From the NCBI GenBank assembly GCA_039111635.1, contig JBCAQO010000014.1, forward strand, positions 1 to 64,000: a DNA stretch of 64,000 nucleotides. Direction: 5' to 3'. Position 1 is the first letter of the stretch. Every line of letters begins with the position of its first letter. This document shows positions 23,507 to 32,068 of this stretch, in pieces. This DNA comes from Heterobasidion occidentale (lineage: Eukaryota; Basidiomycota; Agaricomycetes; Russulales; Bondarzewiaceae). The notes beneath the pieces were generated by a model. The model saw only the letters and a program-made list of their open reading frames with translations. It searched no databases and was not told the DNA's origin. Position numbers and translations under genes: made by a program.

Positions 23507-24210
23507 GGCCGCACACGCAGTCTGGAAGTGAGGCCCTCAGGATGTCGTCTGGGAAGGGGAGAGGGAAAGATGAAGATGAGCGGGTCAAAGGAGATGATGA
23601 GCCTGTGAGGCGTGACTTGTTACTTCGCTGCGTCCGTCACGCCTTTGTTTTCTGCCAGGCACGGCCAGCTGTGACGCTACTTTGGTGACCGTCAGATCAA
23701 TTGGCGCGACACCCTCTCATCTGTCTGCGACTCTGCGGAAGTAAACTTTTTGGGACCCTCAAACGACCCCGGTATCCATTCGTCGGAACCAAATGCCTGA
23801 TCGAGTCCCACTGCTATAGGCAATCTGCAAGGCATCTTCTGTGAACGTTCTGCTCCGGTCGACAGCGTCGGCGGACTGTCGGCGGACATGAGACTACATG
23901 AGACTAACGCCTCGTAATTCAAGATTCCATCTCCTATCGTTATGTCATGATCTTCAATTTAGCCTTTTTGCTCAATGACAACCCCAGACCGGCTGTCCCA
24001 TGCCGAAGGAACATTTCAACAGACCCGATGACACCACAACTCAGCAAATCGAGCCAGCTCGCTAAACCTCCTAGATCGGCGAACCAGCGTTTTCAGCTTG
24101 CGATTTTGGTTTTACTTGCGAGACAAGCAGGAGTTCACTTCCATCATGAGCGAAACCTTTGGAAGTTCCGACGTGCTTGACACCGGGCAAGCTAATTTAA
24201 TTGGTGCGTG
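23507..24210. other. Upstream region of the G-alpha gene up to the hAT insertion
   Basis: About 700 bp with short frames only (minus 23692-23922, plus 23947-24180), none with recognisable features. The hAT-like element inserted at its right edge. Confidence 0.5.
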
Positions 24211-24549
24211 GTCAGCGATAGGGTTCCGTGAGTAATCCCTGAATTGCTAACATGTTAATAACTTATGTTATTAACATTGTTATTAACACTGTTATTAACA
24301 GGCCCCCTCCAGGGGGGCACAATGTCGATGTTAATAATGTTAATAATGTTCAAAATTGTATATAATGATCAGCATTTGAATTTACATTGAAATGTACATA
24401 TTTGGGCAAGGGCCAGGTGGAAATATTGAAGGTTGTGGCTGTACAATTATGTCTTCCCTGCAAAATAATAATTTTGTCCGGGAGTGCAGAGTCTCGGACT
24501 GCATCGGTTCCCGCTCTGGACATTCCGTTACCCATTCCCCCTGCTCGCG

Positions 24550-24884
24550 CCATGTCCACCGGGTCAAACGACGTCAGCTTTGAGACTGTTCTCGCGGAAC
24601 TGCATCACCTGCTATTGGGAATACCTCCTATGGCACCCATGCGGTATGTACATCCCTCTCTTTCCCATGCTGCGGCTCATCTGTTCTATAGACCGAAGAC
24701 AAAGTGCCAAAAAGCGCCGACCATCAAGTTCCGCAATCTTGAAGACAATCTCAAGGCTGCCGTCTCTCGTTCACCCGAGGGCACCGCTGACATGGTGGAC
24801 ACTGCCACCTTCACCTTGGATGGCTCCGATTCTGACGACGACTCGGACGACTCGGACGACGACACGGATGGCCGACAGAGTTGA
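24550..24884 (+). other. Small open region inside the hAT-like element
   Basis: From the ATG at about 24550 a frame reads MSTGSNDVSFETVLAELHH, then a candidate 48-nt GT-AG intron (24644-24691) whose removal keeps the frame, then KFRNLEDNLKAAVSRSPEG and an Asp/Ser string (DSDDDSDDSDDDTD) before a stop at 24884. A second frame continues with coding-like text to about 25035 (LNIVQEFAIREEAFADLL). I do not recognise a family. It may be a captured host-gene fragment or a decayed element gene. Confidence 0.35.
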
Positions 24885-25298
24885 CCCCGTGCCGGGCTTC
24901 TGCACTCAATATCGTGCAGGAGTTCGCAATCCGTGAGGAGGCCTTCGCAGATCTGCTATCTGATACTCCTAGGTACACTGCCACGAGCCCCCCACCCCCC
25001 CTGAAGCTCCCCCTTCCATTCCCAGCTCCGATTGACTGAGCTGAGCTGGTGATCTTGTTATTAACCACTTTCTTTATTAACATATAAATAAATCGGTTTT
25101 TAACATGTTGATAACACTTTATATACAATTGTTATTAATCTGTTATTAACTCATGTTAGGGACTTCCTTTCTAGGCAACCACCACCAGCACCCTAAGCGA
25201 CAACTGGACGTGGCGACCTCTTTGCTTCCTTACTCACAAAATACTACTCTGAGCTTCACTTAATTACACTTAAGGTCATTAAAGAGCACGACCCGACT

Positions 25299-25714
25299 AT
25301 GTCTAAACAGTCTGCCCTGCCTTCCAAGGCCGGGGGGACGAGAAGCTCCCTAAGGAGATCCGACGTGTCGCCGTTAGATGACATAGACGAGCTCAGACGA
25401 CAGTCAGGATTTGCGAACGCAACAGCGGCAGGAGATTTTCTATCAAGAGGGGCTATATTCCGAGCAGAGATCCGAAAGAATTGGACGGGATAGCGGTGAG
25501 CAACGCTCTCTTCGGTATAGCGGCGTACGCGCAGGGCAAGGAGCTGTTAGAGGGAATAAACGCGCTGGCTATGGTCTTGGCAGCAATACACTTGGAACAG
25601 ACGACACGGGCGCTAGCTACACGCTTAGCTGAGACAGCAGAAGAGAAACTCAACGAGGAGATAGAGTCCCAGATGATCAACCTAGAGAAACAACTTACTA
25701 GAAGACCTCAGTAA
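25299..25714 (+). pseudogene. LINE ORF1 N-terminal part, frame-disrupted
   Basis: The frame starting at ATG 25299 (MSKQSALPSKAGG) stops at 25493. Coding-like text continues in another frame from about 25442 (SRDPKELDGIAVSNALFG, then an Ala/Leu/Glu-rich helix) and stops at 25714. Fungal Tad-like ORF1 proteins have just such a helical region before the zinc knuckles. The N-terminal part of ORF1 therefore appears broken by two frame changes before the main frame starting at 25723. A separate short upstream ORF is the alternative. Confidence 0.5.
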
Positions 25715-25722
25715 TCCTCAGC

Positions 25723-27009
25723 ATGGTCGACCAGGCCTACAGCAAGATACAGCAGGCTACAGCTACCCTAGAGAGTTCGATCAAGAACGTCACTGCCCAC
25801 GCATCCCACACATCTCCTATATCGCCGCCCTTCCATACGCCTGACATACCACTCAGCAATCCGTCATACGCCTCAGTAGTACATAGCCACCTACCCACAT
25901 CTCACCTATCGAACCTCGCCAGGCAGAAAACTCAGCGCAAGCGCATCTTGATGGACAGCACCGCCGATTCGACACGCAGCATCAGTGACCTCTCAGAGGC
26001 ACAGATTGTCGCTAAGGCAAACATCGCACTCGAGCAGATGGGAGATGAAACTACGCCGGCTGGTCAATTCACGGGCGCCAGGATCTTACGCAACGGAGGA
26101 GTACTCATTGAAGCGAACGAAGAGGCTCTCATAGCTTGGATCCAAGATGACCTGAGACGGGAAGAATTTCAAAACGCGTTCGACGGTGGCCAAGCACAAA
26201 TCAAAGACAAGACTTACAGCGTCATAATAGAATTCGTCCCCATCGCCCACAAGACTGGCAACCACACCGAGTACAGACACATCGAGGGCATATCCCACAT
26301 CGACCCGGGACATCTGGTTAGCACGAAGTGGATGAAACCGGTAGAAAGAAGGATGGAAGGTCAAAGAACGGCGCACCTCCTCGCGAAATTCAAATCCGCA
26401 AACGCAGCCAACAAGGCAATACGCGAAGGACTCACGATAGCCGGGAAGCTGGTGTATGGAAGGAAATCGCAGCAAGAACCGAGGAGATGTCTGAAGTGCC
26501 AGCAGATAGGGCAGCATTTCGCGGCGCAGTGCCACCAGGAGGGAGAATCATGCGGGACATGCGGGAAGAATCACGCAACGAAGGACTGTCGAGAGCAGAA
26601 TCCCGATCACTTTTGGTGCGTAAATTGCAAAGTTGGAGGCCATGCCTCCTGGGACAGAATGTGCCCACGCTTCCGTGAAGAGGCAGAACGCTTAAAGCGA
26701 CGCGACCCAGAATCCACTTACCGCTTCTTCCCAATAGATACCGCACAATGGACATGGGAACAGAATCCCATGATGCCGAGGAAACCACCCCAGCAACACA
26801 ACGCGGGAGAATGGACGACAGTACCAAGACGCCGATACGGAACCACGACACAGGAACCAAACCCGCCCATAGGATCGCAAGGCAGAGGATGGTCCACAGC
26901 ACCGTCCAGACAGAATACACCAATGCCACACACGCAAGAGATAGAGACTAGAAGGGGCGCGAGCACAGAGCCCAACGACGGTAACAGATTCCTCACCCCC
27001 TCCCAATGA
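25723..27009 (+). CDS. LINE ORF1: Gag-like nucleic-acid-binding protein
   Basis: A 428-residue RNA-binding protein of the non-LTR element, which would coat the element RNA. The N-terminal third is Ser/Thr/Pro-rich. A central domain (about residues 90-240) includes the segment VSTKWMKPVERRMEGQRTAHL. Three zinc knuckles follow: CLKCQQIGQHFAAQC, CGTCGKNHATKDC and CVNCKVGGHASWDRMC. The C-terminal tail is Pro/Arg/Thr-rich with PRRRYG. Its stop TGA (27007-27009) overlaps the ATG of ORF2 at 27006 as ATGA, a layout typical of termination-reinitiation. The true start may lie upstream, beyond the frame breaks described for 25299-25714. Confidence 0.85.
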   Translation: MVDQAYSKIQQATATLESSIKNVTAHASHTSPISPPFHTPDIPLSNPSYASVVHSHLPTSHLSNLARQKTQRKRILMDSTADSTRSISDLSEAQIVAKANIALEQMGDETTPAGQFTGARILRNGGVLIEANEEALIAWIQDDLRREEFQNAFDGGQAQIKDKTYSVIIEFVPIAHKTGNHTEYRHIEGISHIDPGHLVSTKWMKPVERRMEGQRTAHLLAKFKSANAANKAIREGLTIAGKLVYGRKSQQEPRRCLKCQQIGQHFAAQCHQEGESCGTCGKNHATKDCREQNPDHFWCVNCKVGGHASWDRMCPRFREEAERLKRRDPESTYRFFPIDTAQWTWEQNPMMPRKPPQQHNAGEWTTVPRRRYGTTTQEPNPPIGSQGRGWSTAPSRQNTPMPHTQEIETRRGASTEPNDGNRFLTPSQ

Positions 27010-29768
27010 ACGACACACCTTCACCCGCACCCATACTACTGAAAATTTGGCAACAGAATACGAATAAATCAATGTATGCGCAACAAGATCTACTAGAAAC
27101 CCTGCAAGAACAAGACGTAGACATAGCGTGCATCCAAGAACCATACCTCGACCACTGGGGTAACACGAGAGCAAACACACACTGGCGAACGGTATACCCC
27201 CCGTCACACCGTAAGGACCACACAAAGACGCGCTCCGTCATTATGATCAGGACCCGCATCAGTACCGACCAATGGACGATAGTACCAATAGACTCCCAAG
27301 ACGCGACAGCAATCCGCTTAACGAGCGCTGCAGGCACGCTGGAGATAGTCAACATCTACAATGACTGCACCCACTCGGAGACGATACGCACAGTAGACAC
27401 ATACGTGCGAACCAGGCGACGCAATGCACCAAATGAAAGAGTCGCTTCCCTATGGGTAGGAGATTTCAATCGGCATCACCCTATGTGGGATGAGCCACGC
27501 AACCAACACCTGTTTACGTCGTCAAACCTGGAAAGTGCGGAGGAACTGATCGAGATCACAGCAAACCACGGCTTAGTGATGGCTTTAGAGAAGTATATCC
27601 CCACCTTACGTGCCATGAACTCTGGAAATTACACGAGAACGGATAATGTATTCATTACTGACGACTTTCGCGACAGGATACTTCAATGTAAAACCTTTCC
27701 CGAACTTAGGCCACCGAAAACCGACCACATCCCAATCCTCACGAGCCTGGACATCGAGCGGCACCTCGAGATCAACACCCCGAAATTCAACTTTCGCAAG
27801 GTGGACTGGAAGGACTTCAAGGACACGCTACGCGCCCATCTCCCAGACACACGGGACAGCGTACCACCAGAGCTACAAACCCCACAAGAATTTCATGCTG
27901 CACTCAGATGCGTCACGGAAGCTATCGAAAAAGCTGTCGAGCGTAACGTTCCCAAGTCCAGGCCATCCCCGTACTCAAAAAGGTGGTGGACGACAGAACT
28001 CACCGAAATGAAGAAAACAAACAAAACACTCGCAAGACGAGCCTACAGGCACAGAGCCGACCCGGAACACACAGCGCATGAGGAGCATGAGCAGGCACGG
28101 AGGAACTACGCAGATGCAATTGAAAAGGCAAAGAAGACACATTGGGAGGAATGGTTAGAGAACCTGCAGGGCGAGGAAATATGGATAGCAAATAAGTACG
28201 TGGATAAAACTTCATCAGATGGGGCTCAGGCGCGCGTTCCGACGCTCAAGCGCAAAGAAGAGAATGGCGCAGTAGTAGAAGTGGAGACTAACGGGGCCAA
28301 GAGCCATTTTTTATTCGAAAGCTTCTTTTCACAGGACGAGACTCAGGCACCTAGCCCGATGGACCACAGCTACCCTGAACCAGCATTTCCCTTCCGTCCT
28401 GTAACCAACGCTCAAATCTACAGAGCCATAGAGAGACTCTATGGCCTCAAAGCCCCTGGCGACGACGGCATCCCAAATATTGTCTACAAAAACTGCGCAA
28501 GCATCCTAGTCCCATTTCTTGGACCCATCTTCCGCGCCACATTCTCGCTTGGCATCTACCCTCAGGACTGGAAAGACTCGCGGACGCTCGTACTACGAAA
28601 ACTCGGCAAACCAGACTACTCCAATCCTAATGCATACAGGCCAATTGCCCTACTCCGCACTATCGCCAAAATTCTTTCAGCCTGCATCGCGTCTGAACTA
28701 ATGCAACTAGCCGAACTCCATCACCTCCTTCCCGACACACATTTTGGCTGCAGAGCCGGCCGGAAGACGACAGACTCACTTCACTATGTCACGCGCAAAC
28801 TACACGACGCCATGGACAACAAAGAAGCGGCATGTGTCCTTTTCTTGGACATAAAGGGAGCGTTTCCAAGCATTAATTTAGACCGTCTCGTCCACAATAT
28901 GCGAAAACGAGGCGTCCCAAAGGAGTACACGGAGTGGATTCGTATCAAGACAGGACACAGACGCACAAAACTCATCTTCGATGGATACACATCAGACTGG
29001 CTCACATTCCCTTGCGGCGCGGACCAGGGGTGCCCGCTGTCCGGAATTTTATTTCAGTTTTACAATGCTGACCTGCTAGATGTCCCAAACAGGGCCAATC
29101 GAGAAGACGGAGTGGCCTTCGTAGATGATACCGCATACATCGCAACAGCTGAGACGATGGCAGAGGCAGCTGACAAGCTGCAGGATATGATGGAACGAGC
29201 AGGCGGAGCCTTTGACTGGGCTGACACACACAACTGCACTTTCGCTGTCGATAAGTTTGCATTGGTGGGGTTCACAAGGAAAAAAGAGAAGGTGAAAGCG
29301 AGACATCGTGTTCGCACGAGAGAGGAGGCACGCAACAGGGGAAAGAAAGACAAGAAGTTCGAGTACAGGGCGCTGGAAAGACCAAGCATCACTCTGAGAG
29401 GTACGCACATCCACCCGTCAAAATCTCACAAATTCCTCGGCATTATAATCGATCAGGAGCTAAATTTCAAGGAGCACGCCGCGTCTGCACTAGCCAAAGG
29501 CACAAAGTGGGTGACACACTACAGACGGCTGGCGCGCCCTTCTAAAGGCGTCTCTACGAGATACATGAGACAATTTTACACCAGCGTTGCGCTGCCGAGA
29601 ATGCTGTATGGGGTGGACATTTTCTTGTCCCCACCATCGCGTGAGGGCAAAGGCTCCAAAGGCATGATAGAGAAGCTAGCCAGAGTCCAGAGACAGGCAG
29701 CCATACACATAACCGGTGCCATGCGCACCACCGCTACTGATATTCTTGACGCACACGCAGTGTTATGA
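27006..29768 (+). CDS. LINE ORF2, 5' part: endonuclease and reverse transcriptase (interrupted)
   Basis: The protein that nicks DNA and primes reverse transcription of the LINE. The first ~240 residues are an exonuclease-endonuclease-phosphatase domain: KIWQQNTNKS, IQEPYLD with the catalytic Glu, VGDFNRHHPMWDE, and a late TDHIPI. The reverse transcriptase follows: DWKDSRTLVLRKLGKPDY, NAYRPIALLRTIAKIL, FLDIKGAFPSINLD, GADQGCPLSGILF, and the catalytic FVDD in VAFVDDTAYIA. The gypsy LTR begins at 29761, so the last few codons before the stop at 29766-29768 are LTR sequence. The natural continuation is at 40531, in the same frame once one CGCAG copy is ignored. Confidence 0.9.
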   Translation: MNDTPSPAPILLKIWQQNTNKSMYAQQDLLETLQEQDVDIACIQEPYLDHWGNTRANTHWRTVYPPSHRKDHTKTRSVIMIRTRISTDQWTIVPIDSQDATAIRLTSAAGTLEIVNIYNDCTHSETIRTVDTYVRTRRRNAPNERVASLWVGDFNRHHPMWDEPRNQHLFTSSNLESAEELIEITANHGLVMALEKYIPTLRAMNSGNYTRTDNVFITDDFRDRILQCKTFPELRPPKTDHIPILTSLDIERHLEINTPKFNFRKVDWKDFKDTLRAHLPDTRDSVPPELQTPQEFHAALRCVTEAIEKAVERNVPKSRPSPYSKRWWTTELTEMKKTNKTLARRAYRHRADPEHTAHEEHEQARRNYADAIEKAKKTHWEEWLENLQGEEIWIANKYVDKTSSDGAQARVPTLKRKEENGAVVEVETNGAKSHFLFESFFSQDETQAPSPMDHSYPEPAFPFRPVTNAQIYRAIERLYGLKAPGDDGIPNIVYKNCASILVPFLGPIFRATFSLGIYPQDWKDSRTLVLRKLGKPDYSNPNAYRPIALLRTIAKILSACIASELMQLAELHHLLPDTHFGCRAGRKTTDSLHYVTRKLHDAMDNKEAACVLFLDIKGAFPSINLDRLVHNMRKRGVPKEYTEWIRIKTGHRRTKLIFDGYTSDWLTFPCGADQGCPLSGILFQFYNADLLDVPNRANREDGVAFVDDTAYIATAETMAEAADKLQDMMERAGGAFDWADTHNCTFAVDKFALVGFTRKKEKVKARHRVRTREEARNRGKKDKKFEYRALERPSITLRGTHIHPSKSHKFLGIIIDQELNFKEHAASALAKGTKWVTHYRRLARPSKGVSTRYMRQFYTSVALPRMLYGVDIFLSPPSREGKGSKGMIEKLARVQRQAAIHITGAMRTTATDILDAHAVL
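29756..29760. repeat. Target-site duplication CGCAG, left copy
   Basis: CGCAG directly before the 5' LTR is repeated at 40527-40531 directly after the 3' LTR. Five bases is the usual duplication length for Ty3/gypsy integrases. Confidence 0.95.
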
Positions 29769-30381
29769 CTTGACCGATCGGGGCCCTCCGCGGCCGGTCT
29801 AACCGATGGATCAAGCATCACATGCTAGGCGGCTCCACTACGGAGTGTACATCAAGGTATTCGGCATGCCCTTAGGAGCCGACAAGACCGATGGTTCTTC
29901 AAGACATCGGTAGAGGCTATATTGGAGGGACACGAGGCTCACAGAAGTTCACACAGTAATATGAGAGGCATTCACATGCCATGGGCTTAGGGCTTATGGG
30001 TAAGCACCTCGTCGCACCATGATGGATCAGTGCGACTAGAGAAGTACAAGAGTAGGCGCCGGAGGGAAAGACGGCGGCCACAGCTCTCCTAGGATGGAAA
30101 CCTAGAGAAGCACACGGACTCTTACCCTATACCCTATATAGTATATAAGGCCCATAGAATAGGCTGAGGATCTCCAGTCTATTCTCTTCGTTCTTTCTGT
30201 ATCTACACATACAGAACTCTTCGTTCTTACACAGTCTTCACACTGTGTAACTTAGAGCCAATCATTATTCCCTCCTGTATCAACGTCTGATACAGTCGAG
30301 ACTCCGTCCACCACTCAGCCCATCGTGCGACCTAGGGAAGAACCTGTTACTCTTGGGTTATCGAACGAGCAGTTCGTAACA
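29761..30381 (+). repeat. 5' LTR of the Ty3/gypsy element
   Basis: Ends TGTTA...TAACA. It carries a TATA-like sequence GTATATAAGG at 30141-30150, which probably sets the start of the R region, and CTTCGTTCTT repeats just after it. It differs from the 3' LTR at five sites and one single-base indel, all within about 29850-29955. Confidence 0.95.
30141..30150 (+). promoter_or_regulatory. LTR TATA box
   Basis: GTATATAAGG lies in a CCTATACCCTATA context about 240 bp before the LTR end. The same sequence is in the 3' LTR and a diverged form is in the truncated LTR at 5450-5884. It is the likely core promoter of the element. Confidence 0.6.
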
Positions 30382-30852
30382 CTAGAATAGACTCGCTTTT
30401 GCCCCTACCTTGCACCACACTCTGCTTGCTGCCACACTCTTTCTCACAACCCTCGTCGGTGGCATAGACCCCCACCGAAGAGAGTTACTTCACACACCCT
30501 GGAGCAAGACCTAGGCCTAGGATTTCCACCAGGCACTAGACGAACCCATAACCAACTTCGACAGAACAATCGTCCTATCCATCAAAGAGAAAACCGCTGG
30601 TATTACTCCGACACCAATCGGCCAGCACCCCCAAACTTTGATAACTGCTCGTATCGAGAAGGACGATACTTCTTCACAAGAGAAGACGGAACAGAAGCTG
30701 AGTGGGCTTGGGACGAAACAGCAGAAGATTGGGTAGAACCACCCCAGTACAGGAACCCCGAACCGGAAATCCCGGACACATCGGAGGAAGAAGAAGGAAC
30801 ATCCGAGTCCGAATCCTCGGATATTCAAACACCGATCAACACCCGAAATATT

Positions 30853-32067
30853 ATGTCAAATCCTACAGACCCCCCCGTCTCATCGGGAAGGGGAAAGCTC
30901 AAGCTCCCTGATAACTTCGAAGGGGACCGAACACAATCACAAAAATTCATCATGAATTGCCTCCTCCTTTTTACAGCAGAACCAGACCGATACAAGACGG
31001 ATTCAGACAAGGTTTCTCTCGCTCTCTCTTGCATGAGATATGGGACAGCTGGCGTATGGGTGGAAAGTTTCCTAAAGAAGACAGTAGGGGCGACCCCCCC
31101 CAAGACCGTAGGAACTTGGGACGACTTCCTTGTCCGGTTTAAACTCCAATTCAAGGAAACAAACCTCACGGACAAGGCCCGAAGCGCCCTCATGTCTTTC
31201 TCTCAGGGGAAGATGACGGTGGATGAATATTCAAACCAATTCATCCTTATAGCCGCCGACGCCGACATCACCGACAGGGAACAAGTTCCCTACTTCCAGA
31301 GAGGGCTCGATCCGAGAGTCATGGACAAGATCTATGACAAAGAAACTCCGCCGAAAGACACAATCCAAGACTGGGTTAACACCGCCTGTGAAATAGATGG
31401 ACGCTTGAGAGCCCGAAGTGCTCAAAAGGCGATCCTCGCCAACTCCACCTCATTCCGAAGCGACTTCCTCAATCGCTTTCACCTCCAACCAGCTCGTCGC
31501 TACAACTCTACCACCGCTCCTCACAGAATGAACAACCAGGTGGTTGACATGGATATTGACGCCTCTCGCAAAAGAGACGCCGATCGGAACAAGCGTGTAT
31601 ACGATGGCAAGAGACCTGCTCCCTTTTCCTGCTACAATTGCGGAAGACCAGGGCATGGGATAGCTGACTGTCGTTCCCCTCGTAGAGGCGTTCCCCCGTC
31701 TCGAGGAAATACGCGCAAGTCGGTGGGCAGAGGAGGTAGACGAACTCGCGCTGCAGACATGGAGGATGAAGACGAGCAAGAATCCCCGGTGGGAGACGAT
31801 GCGCGACTACATCGAGGACTGGAGGAGGGGAGTTCTCATGGCCACCACCGTCGGGTACCACAACCTGGTAATTCGGTGGAACGTGAGGACCCTTCCGCGA
31901 AAAGGGGAGGATCACGCCAGAGCGATGGAGAGCGCTACGTACCGCCTAACGGACGACGAAGCAACGGACCCATCAGTGATATTAATGGCGTCCGAGCGCT
32001 CTTCCAAGGAGTAGGAAAGGCCGAGCAAAGGCAGATGTTGGTGGACCTGGCAGAGGATTTTTCCTGA
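30853..32067 (+). CDS. gag: Ty3/gypsy Gag polyprotein
   Basis: The capsid/nucleocapsid protein of the element, 404 residues from the first ATG. The capsid-like part has LKLPDNFEGDRTQSQKFI, the segment TWDDFLVRFKLQFKE, and the retrotransposon-gag signature MTVDEYSNQFILIAADADI. A zinc knuckle CYNCGRPGHGIADC sits near residues 258-271. The same frame is open upstream with no stop back to 30391, and the text there looks coded (acidic, EEEEGTSESESSD near the join), but it has no ATG. The gag stop TGA (32065-32067) directly follows a run of five T where the -1 frame leads into the protease. Confidence 0.9.
   Translation: MSNPTDPPVSSGRGKLKLPDNFEGDRTQSQKFIMNCLLLFTAEPDRYKTDSDKVSLALSCMRYGTAGVWVESFLKKTVGATPPKTVGTWDDFLVRFKLQFKETNLTDKARSALMSFSQGKMTVDEYSNQFILIAADADITDREQVPYFQRGLDPRVMDKIYDKETPPKDTIQDWVNTACEIDGRLRARSAQKAILANSTSFRSDFLNRFHLQPARRYNSTTAPHRMNNQVVDMDIDASRKRDADRNKRVYDGKRPAPFSCYNCGRPGHGIADCRSPRRGVPPSRGNTRKSVGRGGRRTRAADMEDEDEQESPVGDDARLHRGLEEGSSHGHHRRVPQPGNSVEREDPSAKRGGSRQSDGERYVPPNGRRSNGPISDINGVRALFQGVGKAEQRQMLVDLAEDFS
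32058..32067 (+). promoter_or_regulatory. Candidate -1 frameshift site between gag and pol
   Basis: Gag reads GAT TTT TCC TGA. Slipping back one base on the five-T run gives TTT TTC CTG, which enters the open protease frame without a stop. The site sits directly on the gag stop codon. No downstream pseudoknot was worked out. Confidence 0.45.
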
Positions 32068-32068
32068 C

